Source: Clostridia bacterium
GTDB lineage: Bacteria > Bacillota > Clostridia > Oscillospirales > Acutalibacteraceae
DNA: 64,000 nucleotides
Direction of reading: 5' to 3'
Assembly: GCA_017468425.1 (NCBI GenBank)
Contig: JAFUIO010000013.1
Span: forward strand, 1 to 64,000
Part shown: in pieces, positions 40,834 to 49,855 of the stretch
How positions within the stretch are numbered: the first letter of the stretch is position 1
Layout: each line of letters begins with the position of its first letter
The notes under the pieces: generated by a model
What the model saw: only the letters and a program-made list of their open reading frames with translations
Database searches by the model: none
Told to the model about the DNA's origin: nothing
Program-made: the position numbers and the translations under genes

Positions 40834-42210
40834 ATGATTCATCAGTTCAAAATGGCAGGATACAACATTGTTCTTGATATATGTTCAGGTTCAGTTCATG
40901 TTGTTGATGAAATCGCCTACGACATAATTTCAATGTTTGAAGAAAAGCAGAAAGAAGATATCCTCACCTCTCTCAGAGAGAAATATTCTGACCTTTCTGC
41001 AAACGACCTTGAAGAGTGCTATTCACAGGTTGAAAGCCTTAAAAATAACAATAAGCTTTTCACACCTGATACCTTTGAAGAAAAAGCCGGTGACCTGAAA
41101 GCAAAAACCTCAGGTGTTATAAAGGCTCTCTGTATTCATATCGCACACACGTGTAACTTAAACTGCGAATACTGCTTTGCAAGTCAGGGTAAATATCAGG
41201 GCGAGCGTGCACTTATGAGCTTTGAAACCGGTAAGCAGGCGCTTGATTTCCTTGTTGCAAATTCAGGCTCAAGGAGAAACCTTGAAGTTGACTTTTTCGG
41301 CGGAGAACCTCTGATGAACTTCGACGTTGTAAAACAGATGGTTGAATACGCAAGGAGCATTGAAAAAGAACATAATAAAAATTTCCGTTTCACTCTCACT
41401 ACAAACGGTGTGCTTATTGACGATGATGTGATTGAATTTGCGAATAAAGAAATGAGCAACGTTGTTCTGAGCCTTGACGGAAGAAAAGAAATACATGACC
41501 GCTACCGTGTTGACTACAACGGCAAAGGAAGCTGGGAAAAAATCGTACCCAAATTTCAGAAACTCGTTGAAGCACGCGGCGGAAAAGATTACTATATGCG
41601 CGGTACTTTCACACACGCAAACCCCGATTTTCTCAATGATATCAAACAGATGCTTGACCTCGGTTTTACAGAGCTGAGTATGGAACCCGTTGTCTGTGCT
41701 GACGGAGACCCTGCAGGTCTTACAGACGACGATATCGTTATTGTAAAAGAACAGTACGAAAAGCTTGCCGAGCTTATGCTTGAAAGAGACAAAGAAGGCA
41801 GACCTTTTACTTTCTATCACTATATGATTGACCTTACAGGCGGCCCCTGCATTTACAAGCGTATTTCAGGCTGCGGTTCAGGCACAGAATATATGGCAGT
41901 TACACCCTGGGGCGATTTATACCCCTGCCATCAATTTGTTGGTGATGAAAAATTCAGACTGGGTGATATCTGGAACGGTGTTGACAACAAAACTATTCAG
42001 GAAGAATTTCTTTCATGTAATGTTTATGCAAGATCTGATTGTCACGATTGTTGGGCAAAGCTTTATTGTTCAGGCGGTTGTGCAGCAAACGCTTACCACG
42101 CTACAGGCTCAATTAAAGGTATTTACAAATCCGGCTGTGAACTTTTCAGAAAAAGAATGGAATGTGCTATTGCTGTGCAGGTACACAGAGCTTTTTCAGG
42201 AGAAAATTAA
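40834..42210 (+). CDS. scfB: SCIFF maturase, radical-SAM/SPASM enzyme
   Basis: A 458-aa enzyme. Start at 40834 behind AAAGGAG. An N-terminal peptide-recognition domain (1-90) is followed by the SAM cluster motif C107-x3-C111-x2-C114 (CNLNCEYC), the FFGGEPL motif, and a C-terminal SPASM region with auxiliary cluster Cys (GPCIYKRISGCGSG, YPCHQF, SDCHDCWAKLYCSGGC). It forms thioether crosslinks in the SCIFF peptide. The last stop codon overlaps the next start (TAATG). Length and motifs are standard for the family. Confidence 0.95.
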   Translation: MIHQFKMAGYNIVLDICSGSVHVVDEIAYDIISMFEEKQKEDILTSLREKYSDLSANDLEECYSQVESLKNNNKLFTPDTFEEKAGDLKAKTSGVIKALCIHIAHTCNLNCEYCFASQGKYQGERALMSFETGKQALDFLVANSGSRRNLEVDFFGGEPLMNFDVVKQMVEYARSIEKEHNKNFRFTLTTNGVLIDDDVIEFANKEMSNVVLSLDGRKEIHDRYRVDYNGKGSWEKIVPKFQKLVEARGGKDYYMRGTFTHANPDFLNDIKQMLDLGFTELSMEPVVCADGDPAGLTDDDIVIVKEQYEKLAELMLERDKEGRPFTFYHYMIDLTGGPCIYKRISGCGSGTEYMAVTPWGDLYPCHQFVGDEKFRLGDIWNGVDNKTIQEEFLSCNVYARSDCHDCWAKLYCSGGCAANAYHATGSIKGIYKSGCELFRKRMECAIAVQVHRAFSGEN

Positions 42211-43547
42211 TGAATACTCCCATTTGTGATTTTGTCAAACAATATTCTCAAAAAAATACACTTCGTCTGCATATGCCAGGCCATAAAGGGCAGAGCTTTC
42301 TCGGATACGAAAGTGCGGATATAACTGAAATTTCAGGTGCTGACAGTTTATATGAGGCTGACGGCATTATCCGTGAAAGCGAAGAAAATGCAAGCGTAAT
42401 TTTCGGATGCAAAACCCTCTATTCAACAGAGGGTTCTTCCCTTTTAATCAGGTCTATGCTTTATCTTGTGTGCCTTTATGCCAAAGAAAAAGGCACGGAA
42501 CCGCTTATTTTTGCAGCAAGGAATGTGCATAAAAGCTTCCTTTCCGCTGCAGTGTTACTTGACTTCGGCATAGAATGGCTTTACCCTGATGAGCAGGAAT
42601 CATACTTGTCCTGCAACATCACCGCAGATAAACTGGATAAAGTTTTAAAAGAAGCAGAAACGCTTCCCACAGCAGTTTATATCACATCCCCTGATTACCT
42701 GGGAAATATTGCCGATATCAGGGCACTTTCTGAAATCTGCAAAAAGTATGGTGTTCTGCTTTTGGTTGACAACGCACACGGTGCATATCTCAGGTTCCTT
42801 CCCGAATCACAACACCCTGTTGACTTTGGTGCTGATATGTGTTGCGATTCTGCACACAAAACTTTGCCTGTGCTTACGGGCGGCGCATATCTGCATATTG
42901 CAAACAACGCACCTGAATGTTTTTATAATAATGCGAAAAATGCATTGTCTTTATTCGGCTCTACAAGCCCGTCATATCTTATACTTCAATCGCTTGACAA
43001 TGCAAACATATATCTGCACAATAAATTCCGCAGTGAGCTTGAGCAATTCCTTGTACAGGTAGCAGAACTGAAAAAAATCATTAAAAACAGCGGTTATGTA
43101 TCAGTCGAGAAAGAACCTTTAAAAATCACACTCAACACAAAAAAATATGGCTACACAGGAAAAGATTTTGCGTTTATTTTATCCGAAAATAACATTGAAT
43201 GCGAATTTGCGGACGAAGATTTTGTTGTGCTTATGCTTACTCCCTGTCTTGGTGTAAAATCACTTGATACAATCAGAGATATTTTGTTATCAGTACCGCA
43301 AAAAGCAGAAATAACGACAAAACCTCCGAAAATAATCCGACCGCAAAAAGTAATGTCTGTGCGTTGTGCTGCCTTATCCCCACGTGAAACTTTACCTCTG
43401 TCAGAATGCATCGGCAGAACACTTGCAATATCCGAAACAGGTTGCCCTCCTGCCGTGCCGATTGTTGCTGGCGGAGAGCTGATTGACGAAAAATCCGTTG
43501 AGGTTTTTCAGTACTACTCAATAAACAAATGCACCGTTACAAAATAA
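42210..43547 (+). CDS. Orn/Lys/Arg decarboxylase family PLP enzyme
   Basis: A 445-aa fold-type I PLP enzyme. The start at 42210 shares bases with the scfB stop. N-terminal LRLHMPGHKG is the hallmark of this family; the PLP Lys is in DSAHKTLPVLTGG, and VDNAHGAYLRF carries the cofactor Asp. The C-terminal small domain is present but short. Likely an arginine or ornithine/lysine decarboxylase, as often found near the SCIFF locus in Clostridia. The role could be acid tolerance or polyamine supply; the amino acid used cannot be read from the sequence. Confidence 0.88.
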   Translation: MNTPICDFVKQYSQKNTLRLHMPGHKGQSFLGYESADITEISGADSLYEADGIIRESEENASVIFGCKTLYSTEGSSLLIRSMLYLVCLYAKEKGTEPLIFAARNVHKSFLSAAVLLDFGIEWLYPDEQESYLSCNITADKLDKVLKEAETLPTAVYITSPDYLGNIADIRALSEICKKYGVLLLVDNAHGAYLRFLPESQHPVDFGADMCCDSAHKTLPVLTGGAYLHIANNAPECFYNNAKNALSLFGSTSPSYLILQSLDNANIYLHNKFRSELEQFLVQVAELKKIIKNSGYVSVEKEPLKITLNTKKYGYTGKDFAFILSENNIECEFADEDFVVLMLTPCLGVKSLDTIRDILLSVPQKAEITTKPPKIIRPQKVMSVRCAALSPRETLPLSECIGRTLAISETGCPPAVPIVAGGELIDEKSVEVFQYYSINKCTVTK

Positions 43548-43580
43548 TACAAAAATCTGTTTTATTTTACAAAAAATCAA

Positions 43581-43609
43581 TTGACTATTGAAAGAAAGCA
43601 ATGTATAAT
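43581..43609 (+). promoter_or_regulatory. Sigma-A promoter of the zinc-ribbon protein gene
   Basis: TTGACT (43581-43586), 17-bp spacer, TATAAT (43604-43609), with an 86-nt leader before the ATG at 43696. Confidence 0.75.
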
Positions 43610-43695
43610 TTATGGGTAGAAATTTTAAGTAATTTTTTGTTATATGAATTAACTTAATTTTCTCTTGTCAAAATTGTTTCAGGAGGAAAAATATA

Positions 43696-45705
43696 ATGGT
43701 AAAATGTCCGAAATGTAATCAGATACTTGAAGATAATGTAAAATTCTGCCCGTATTGCGGTTTCACACCGTCAGCCGGGGCGAATAAAGCTCAGCAACGC
43801 CCTGCACCCAAAAGTGCACCTGCAAAAAAAGACGTACCGAAAAAAGTTAAGCGTTCGGGCGGTCTTAAAGATAAATTGTCAAAATTATTTTCTAAAAAAG
43901 TTATAATTGCAGTTGTTGCCGCTATTCTTGTAGTTGTTATTGTGGTGCTTCTCTGTGCCACTGCAGGATCCGGCAAAAAAGATTATACACTTTTCATCAA
44001 AAATAAGGAACTTTATTTTTCAGAAGTAAAAGACGATGATTCACTGAAAATCAGTAATTCACTCGTTAATAATTCAAAATATAAACCTGCAGAGGTTGAC
44101 ACTTTCAGCCAGTATCTCTCAAGATATTGTCACGTATCTGACAACTCAAAAAAGATTTTTTACATTGACAGCGTTAACTCAACAAAAGGTACATCAACTC
44201 TTTATTGGAGAAAGCTTACAAACCTGAAAAAAGAACCTGTTGAACTCGCGAAAAATGTTGTGTCATATGAAATCAGCGAAAACTATAAATTAATCACGTA
44301 TCTCACTCTTGACGGTGAGCTTTGCCAACATAACCTTAAAGAAAGCCAGAAAATCGCCGAAAGTGTTTCTTTATATGCAGTAAGTGAAGACGGCAAGATG
44401 ATTTTTTATGTAACCGACAGCGGTGACCTTTACCTCAAAAAAGCAAAAGAAACCGGTGTGAAATTAGATACAGATGTTACTGACATAAATGCTATGGAAG
44501 ATTTCTCCTCATTGTACTATGTAAGCAACGGCATTCTTTACAAAAAAGACCTTGAAGGCGAAAAAGCAAAAATTTCAGCCGGTGTTGAAAATATCGTAGC
44601 AATATACGAAACAGGCGAAGTTTATTATATTAAAACTGCTTCATCTGAACAGAGTCTTATGGACTATATCATAGATGATATGAAAGAAATCGACGAAAAA
44701 ACAGAAGCACCTGTTCAGCCTAAACAGCCATATTCATGGAACTATGCTTCAAATGCAGAATTTGAAAAAGCAAAGGTTCAGTATGAAACTGATAAAAACA
44801 ATTACGAACAGGCAAATGCAGCATATACTGCAAAGCTTGAACGCGACAAAATCCGTCAGGATGCTGCAGCAGGTCCCGAAGAAATCGTCACATATTCCCT
44901 GTTTATTCACGACGGTCTTAAAGAAACTGTCCTCGCAGATTCAGTATACCGTAACGATTATGAGGTTTCATATCATACCCCTGTTATTGCTTATAAAACT
45001 TTTGATTCAAAATCAATTTCAAAAGTTAAAATTTCAAAAATCAATTCTTCATATGAAGTTCAGGAAGCAGTTGAAAAGGCTTTTGTGAATTCAGTCAAAC
45101 AGTATATTGCAGTAGGCAACAAAGCGACATTAATAGAAAACACTGATGCCTGCCGCTTCAGATTCAGCGAAGACGGAAAATCCGCATATTTCCTTGAAAG
45201 AAACTTTGCAACAGAAGACCAGTATAATCTTTATAAAGTTTCTCTTACAAAAGAAAAAGCCAAAAATCCTAAGCTTTATGATTCAGAGGTTTCCAATGAG
45301 GGTTTTGAACTTTTGCAGAACAAGAAAATCAAATACTTCAAGAATGTAAAGGACGGTTCAGGTTCACTTTATATCAACAAAGATGAATTCGACACCGCTG
45401 TTTACACAAAAAACACTTATTTCCACGACGACACCAAAACTCTTTACTATTTTGCAAAGTGGAACAGTAAAACTCAGACAGGTACACTTAAAACACTCAA
45501 GGGTTCAACTGTTGAGTCTGTTGCTGACAAGGTTCATATTTATCAGGTCACTCCGGATTCCACTGTATATTTCCTCACAAATTACAGCAATTCTTCCTAT
45601 TCAGGTGATCTTTATTCCGTCAACGGCAAAAAAGCAACACTGATCGACAAAGGTGTTTCAGGTATCATACCGATATACAACAAAGATATTTATAAAACAA
45701 AATAA
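43696..45705 (+). CDS. Zinc-ribbon membrane protein with large extracytoplasmic domain
   Basis: A 669-aa protein. A zinc ribbon at residues 4-22 (CPKCNQILEDNVKFCPYCGF, Cys pairs C-x2-C twice), a basic linker, one transmembrane helix (about 72-97), then a ~570-residue extracytoplasmic part. That part looks like repeated beta-propeller-type strands (LYYVSNGILYKKD, VYYIKTASSEQ, TLYYFAKWNSKTQ), as in DUF5050/Tol-like sensor proteins. A charged proline-rich loop (about 335-395) interrupts it. GGAGG precedes the ATG. Function unknown; the architecture fits a cell-surface sensor or wall-associated scaffold. Confidence 0.75.
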   Translation: MVKCPKCNQILEDNVKFCPYCGFTPSAGANKAQQRPAPKSAPAKKDVPKKVKRSGGLKDKLSKLFSKKVIIAVVAAILVVVIVVLLCATAGSGKKDYTLFIKNKELYFSEVKDDDSLKISNSLVNNSKYKPAEVDTFSQYLSRYCHVSDNSKKIFYIDSVNSTKGTSTLYWRKLTNLKKEPVELAKNVVSYEISENYKLITYLTLDGELCQHNLKESQKIAESVSLYAVSEDGKMIFYVTDSGDLYLKKAKETGVKLDTDVTDINAMEDFSSLYYVSNGILYKKDLEGEKAKISAGVENIVAIYETGEVYYIKTASSEQSLMDYIIDDMKEIDEKTEAPVQPKQPYSWNYASNAEFEKAKVQYETDKNNYEQANAAYTAKLERDKIRQDAAAGPEEIVTYSLFIHDGLKETVLADSVYRNDYEVSYHTPVIAYKTFDSKSISKVKISKINSSYEVQEAVEKAFVNSVKQYIAVGNKATLIENTDACRFRFSEDGKSAYFLERNFATEDQYNLYKVSLTKEKAKNPKLYDSEVSNEGFELLQNKKIKYFKNVKDGSGSLYINKDEFDTAVYTKNTYFHDDTKTLYYFAKWNSKTQTGTLKTLKGSTVESVADKVHIYQVTPDSTVYFLTNYSNSSYSGDLYSVNGKKATLIDKGVSGIIPIYNKDIYKTK

Positions 45706-45712
45706 ATGACAG

Positions 45713-45743
45713 AACCGGGAGTATTCAGTATACTCCCGGTTTT
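45713..45743. terminator. Bidirectional terminator
   Basis: AACCGGGAGTA/TACTCCCGGTT, 11-bp stem with loop TTCAGTA followed by TTC; serves the zinc-ribbon gene and convergent dpaB. Confidence 0.85.
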
Positions 45744-45747
45744 CTGT

Positions 45748-46320
45748 TTATATAAGCACCGGCTGAAGCTGAATTCCTTCAAGTGCTTTCAAAGTTGCAT
45801 CATAAATTTTTGTGAAATCTGCAACAACGGAATTAGGTTTGTTTACACAGTCATCCTGCTTCATCGGTATGAAGAATATATTTTTACAATTCATAAGATT
45901 ACCGATATTTTTTGCTGCAGCACCCAATGCATCATTTGTGGAAACACCTATCAGAATCGGCCGCTGATTACGAAGATGTGCTTTTGCAGCCAATGTTACG
46001 GATGTGTCGGCAATTCCGTTTGACAGTTTTGCAAGAGTATTGCCTGTGCACGGTGCAATAATCAGAATATCAAGCATTTTTTTCGGTCCGACAGGCTCAG
46101 CATCTTTTATATCATATATAATTTTTCTGGAACATATTTCCTCTATTTGTTTACGGAAAGTTTCGCTCTTTCCGAAGCGCGTATCAGTGGAATATGCAAT
46201 TTCACTCATTATCGGATATATATCAATCCCTTTATCTGCAAGCTTCTGCATTTCGGGAATTACTTTAGAAAATGTACAAAATGAACCGCACATAGCAAAT
46301 CCTGCTTTGAAATCATTCAT
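45748..46320 (-). CDS. dpaB: Dipicolinate synthase subunit B
   Basis: A 190-aa flavoprotein-fold (Dfp/UbiX-like) subunit of dipicolinate synthase, which makes the spore-core chelator dipicolinic acid from dihydrodipicolinate in the mother cell. N-terminal GFAMCGSFCTFSKV, PCTGNTLAKLSNGIADT and VSTNDALG are characteristic. It overlaps the dpaA stop by 8 bp. Also called spoVFB. Confidence 0.94.
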   Translation of the reverse strand: MNDFKAGFAMCGSFCTFSKVIPEMQKLADKGIDIYPIMSEIAYSTDTRFGKSETFRKQIEEICSRKIIYDIKDAEPVGPKKMLDILIIAPCTGNTLAKLSNGIADTSVTLAAKAHLRNQRPILIGVSTNDALGAAAKNIGNLMNCKNIFFIPMKQDDCVNKPNSVVADFTKIYDATLKALEGIQLQPVLI

Positions 46321-47137
46321 TTCCCCTTTCCTCCTTTATCATATTTATAACAGTTTGCGCGATGAACTTCCCGGCAGAGCAGGCAACATATTTTCCCGGT
46401 AATGAAGACGCAATAATTAATTTTTTCTGCTGTTTACCTGCCTCAGCAATATCGATTCCGTATGGCTTTGATGCAACCTCAAAAAAAATACAGTTATCGC
46501 TGAATTTTGCAAGCAGATTAGACCCGATAATCTTTTCAGGCACAGTATTTATTACCATATTGAAGCTGCGTGCAATATTTTTGATTTCTTTAAAATCAAC
46601 TGCCCTGATATTTTCTGACTGTGCCTTTGCTCTTGCTTTTAATTTTCTTGCAGCCACGGTAACATCAACATTGTTATCTGACAGAATCCGTGCTATTGCT
46701 TCACCTGTTCTGCCATAGCCTGTTACAAGTATTTTCATATCAGACAGCATCACGTCAGTATTTATAAGCACCAATTCCAATACTGCCTGCGCAGTTGCAG
46801 CGGCATTGAGAATTATTAATTCTTCACGCTCATAAAAATCATAAAATTTCAGTTCTGCATCTTCAATCGTCATTCTGAACAAATCATCAGCCATTGCTGA
46901 AAAAACAAAACCATTCTTCTTGACAAGCGGAATTATGGTATCAAGTCTTACTTCATACTCACAGTTGATTCTTGAATTTTTTACTGTAGGCAGAGCAAAA
47001 ATCACTCCGTCAAAATTCCTTTCATTATCACTTGAAGGCAGATTTGGATTGAACACAGTACAATCATAACCATTTTCTTCAAGATATTTTGTCATAAAAT
47101 ATTGTCTGTTATCTGCCTGGATTATTAATAGCTTCAT
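46313..47137 (-). CDS. dpaA: Dipicolinate synthase subunit A
   Basis: A 274-aa NAD(P)-dependent subunit of dipicolinate synthase. An N-terminal flavodoxin-like part is followed by a dehydrogenase Rossmann motif LVTGYGRTGEAIARIL (about residues 140-155), with FEVASKPYGID near the end. Some dpaA proteins are near 300 aa; this one is slightly short. Together with dpaB it shows that the organism makes endospores. A sigma-K-like promoter lies at 47158-47187. Also called spoVFA. Confidence 0.93.
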   Translation of the reverse strand: MKLLIIQADNRQYFMTKYLEENGYDCTVFNPNLPSSDNERNFDGVIFALPTVKNSRINCEYEVRLDTIIPLVKKNGFVFSAMADDLFRMTIEDAELKFYDFYEREELIILNAAATAQAVLELVLINTDVMLSDMKILVTGYGRTGEAIARILSDNNVDVTVAARKLKARAKAQSENIRAVDFKEIKNIARSFNMVINTVPEKIIGSNLLAKFSDNCIFFEVASKPYGIDIAEAGKQQKKLIIASSLPGKYVACSAGKFIAQTVINMIKEERGNE

Positions 47138-47157
47138 TCAATTCACCACTCTACTGT

Positions 47158-47187
47158 TATAATATGTCTCAGATGACATACAGGTGA
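47158..47187 (-). promoter_or_regulatory. Sigma-K-like promoter of dpaAB
   Basis: Minus strand TCACC (47187-47183), 16-bp spacer, CATATTATA (47166-47158), which fits the sigma-K pattern (gMACm, 16, CATAnnnTA) with one mismatch. Late mother-cell expression is known for dipicolinate synthase. Confidence 0.6.
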
Positions 47188-47298
47188 CGGTAGGTTTTTC
47201 ATTTTTTGGTATATTTTTTGCATAAAAGTGTTTATTTTTTACTTTAAATGTAATATAATAAATAAAATATAGTAAATTACCCTGAAAGGTGTGTTTTT

Positions 47299-48684
47299 AT
47301 GCCGGACATTGAAGTACTCTTAAAAAAAGTTAAAAGAATTCATTTTATAGGAATAGGCGGTTCAGGAATGTGTCCCCTTGCTGAAATTCTCAATAAGCAG
47401 GGATATATTCTTTCAGGCTCCGACAATAACGAAAGCGATATTCTCGACCGTATAAGAAAATTAGGAATCAACGTTATGATGGGTCAGAAAGCTGAGAATA
47501 TAGAAGGCTCTGAAATGATTGTTTATTCTGCTGCTATTATGGAAGATAACCCTGAATTAATCGCTGCAAAAAATTCTGATATTCCGACCTTCAAGCGTTC
47601 AGAGCTTTTAGGTGCAATCACTCATATGTACGATAACTGTATGTGTGTATGCGGAACTCACGGTAAAACAACAGTTACATCAATGCTTACACAGATTCTT
47701 GTGGCATCAAAAAAAGACCCCTCTGCTGTTATCGGCGGTAAATTACCCCTTACCAACAGTTATGGTCTTGCAGGTAACAGTGAACATATGGTTTGCGAGG
47801 CTTGTGAATTTAAAGATACTTTCCTTGATCTCTACCCCGATACTGCAGTAATTCTTAATGTTGACGAAGACCACCTTGATTATTTCGGTTCACTTGAAAA
47901 CATTATTAAATCTTTCAACAAGTTTTCTCTCAAAGCTACAAAAGCAATTATTTATAACGGCGACGACGAAAACACGTTAAAGGCAATTGAAAACATTGAA
48001 GGCAAAGAAATGATTTCTTTCGGTTTCAAAGACACCAACGATTATTATGCAGATAGTGTGACTGCAGAAGGCTCTGCATTTTATGGCTTTGATGTTTGCG
48101 AAAAAGGCAACAAAATCGGCCACGTTAAGCTTTCAATCCCCGGCAAGCACAATGTTATCAACGCACTTTCCGCAATAGTAACAGCAATACACAGCGGTGT
48201 TACTATTGACGAATGTATTTTCGGCATTGAAGCATTCCGCGGTGCAGGCAGACGTTTTGAAATTCTCGGAAAATATGCGGGCATAACAATAGCTGATGAC
48301 TATGCTCACCACCCCACAGAATTGGAAGTTACACTTGATTCCGCTGTGAAAATGGGGTACAAAAAAGTCTGGGCAGTTTTCCAACCTTTCACATATTCAA
48401 GAACAAAAAATCATTTCGACGATTTTGTAAAAGTTCTTACAATTCCCGACAGATGCGTACTCAGCGAAATTATGGGTTCACGCGAAATCAATACTTACGG
48501 AATTTATTCATCTCAGCTTGCTGAAAAAATTCCCGACAGCGTATGGTTCAACACCTTTGAAGAAATCGCAGATTATGTTGCTGCAAATGCTGAAAGCGGC
48601 GACCTTGTTATCACACTCGGTTGCGGTGATATTTACAAAGCTGCAAAAATGATTATAAATATCCTCAAAACAAAACTTGACTAA
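47299..48684 (+). CDS. murC: UDP-N-acetylmuramate--L-alanine ligase
   Basis: A 461-aa cytoplasmic ligase that adds L-Ala to UDP-MurNAc in peptidoglycan synthesis. Rossmann-like GIGGSGMCPLAEIL near the N-terminus, ATP-loop GTHGKTTVTS, NVDEDHLDYFG, and DDYAHHPTELE are all present. Full length. GAAAGGTG precedes the ATG. Divergent from dpaAB. It is followed after 13 bp by a metallophosphoesterase gene on the same strand, an unusual partner. Confidence 0.95.
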   Translation: MPDIEVLLKKVKRIHFIGIGGSGMCPLAEILNKQGYILSGSDNNESDILDRIRKLGINVMMGQKAENIEGSEMIVYSAAIMEDNPELIAAKNSDIPTFKRSELLGAITHMYDNCMCVCGTHGKTTVTSMLTQILVASKKDPSAVIGGKLPLTNSYGLAGNSEHMVCEACEFKDTFLDLYPDTAVILNVDEDHLDYFGSLENIIKSFNKFSLKATKAIIYNGDDENTLKAIENIEGKEMISFGFKDTNDYYADSVTAEGSAFYGFDVCEKGNKIGHVKLSIPGKHNVINALSAIVTAIHSGVTIDECIFGIEAFRGAGRRFEILGKYAGITIADDYAHHPTELEVTLDSAVKMGYKKVWAVFQPFTYSRTKNHFDDFVKVLTIPDRCVLSEIMGSREINTYGIYSSQLAEKIPDSVWFNTFEEIADYVAANAESGDLVITLGCGDIYKAAKMIINILKTKLD

Positions 48685-48697
48685 AGGAGGCATAGTT

Positions 48698-49849
48698 ATG
48701 GCATCACCTTTAAGATTTTCAAAAGACGGTAAATTCAGGATTATGATTTGCGGTGACCCGCACGTTAAATCAAATCTTAAAACTCCCCTTGATATAAGAA
48801 AGGATTTTGACACACAGGCTTTGCTTAAAGCAGCTCTTGATGAAACAAAACCTGACCTTGTTGTTCTTATGGGCGATATCATAAGTGCAAAAACTCCTGA
48901 AGAATACCGTAAATGCTTCATCCACTATACAAGACCTATCAGAGAAAGAAACATTCCTCTCGCTTACGTCAACGGTAACCATGACCACGACCGACAGTCA
49001 AATGTTTCAATGGATGAGATGCTTTCAATTTTTCAGGAATATGAAAATTGCGTTGCATACAATGCCACTCCTGAAATTGAAAACAGCATAAACTACTATG
49101 TAAATATTTTATCTTCTGATAGTGATACTCCGAAACAGAATCTCTGGTTTATAGATTCAAACAACCTTTATCCTGACAGTTCAATTTCCAAATATGACTG
49201 CGTGCACGATGACCAGATTGAATGGTACGAAAAAACTGCTGCCGAATTAAAAAAAGCAAACGGCGATAAGCCCCTTAAATCAATGCTTTTCCAGCACATT
49301 CCCGTACCTGAAGTTTACAACTTCTTAAGAGTTGCAAAGCCCTGGGAAATACCTGTTGCAGTTAAAGGTCACGGTATCCGTAGTGATAAATACTATGTAC
49401 TCAAAGAAGGCATTAAAGGTTATATGGGCGAAGGTCCCTGTTCACCCTGCATTAATAACGGACAGTTTGCAAGCTGGAAAAAGACAGGCGACATTGTAGG
49501 TGCTTTCTTCGGCCATGACCATATGAACGACTTTGAAGGATACCATGACGGTATTTATATGGCACAGAATAAGCTTTCAGGTCTTTTCGCTTACACAGAC
49601 GGTTGCCGCAGCGGCGTAAGACTTTTAACTCTCAACGAAAACGAACCCCATATTTTCAATTCAGAGATGATTCGTTTCAAAGAATTAGGTCTTTCCCCCA
49701 CTTCGCTTGGTCCCATTACATCGTGGATGTCAGACAGAGTAAGTGTAAACCTTACAATTGCAAGAAACGTTGCTCTTGTTGCAGGCGGTGCAATTGCAGC
49801 AGGTGTTATCACTAAAAAAATTATTGATAAAAAAAGAAAGGACAAGTGA
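48698..49849 (+). CDS. Calcineurin-like metallophosphoesterase, tail-anchored
   Basis: A 383-aa protein starting at 48698 behind AAAGGAGG. Metal-site motifs: CGDPHVKSN (Asp20, His22), LMGDII, GNHDHD, FQHIPVPE and GHDHMND. No signal peptide, but a hydrophobic segment about 353-370 (VALVAGGAIAAGVI) followed by TKKIIDKKRKDK suggests a C-terminal membrane anchor with the enzyme in the cytoplasm. Close relative of the next gene and of the secreted enzyme at 13327. Substrate unknown. Confidence 0.85.
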   Translation: MASPLRFSKDGKFRIMICGDPHVKSNLKTPLDIRKDFDTQALLKAALDETKPDLVVLMGDIISAKTPEEYRKCFIHYTRPIRERNIPLAYVNGNHDHDRQSNVSMDEMLSIFQEYENCVAYNATPEIENSINYYVNILSSDSDTPKQNLWFIDSNNLYPDSSISKYDCVHDDQIEWYEKTAAELKKANGDKPLKSMLFQHIPVPEVYNFLRVAKPWEIPVAVKGHGIRSDKYYVLKEGIKGYMGEGPCSPCINNGQFASWKKTGDIVGAFFGHDHMNDFEGYHDGIYMAQNKLSGLFAYTDGCRSGVRLLTLNENEPHIFNSEMIRFKELGLSPTSLGPITSWMSDRVSVNLTIARNVALVAGGAIAAGVITKKIIDKKRKDK

Positions 49850-49855
49850 TTTTGA

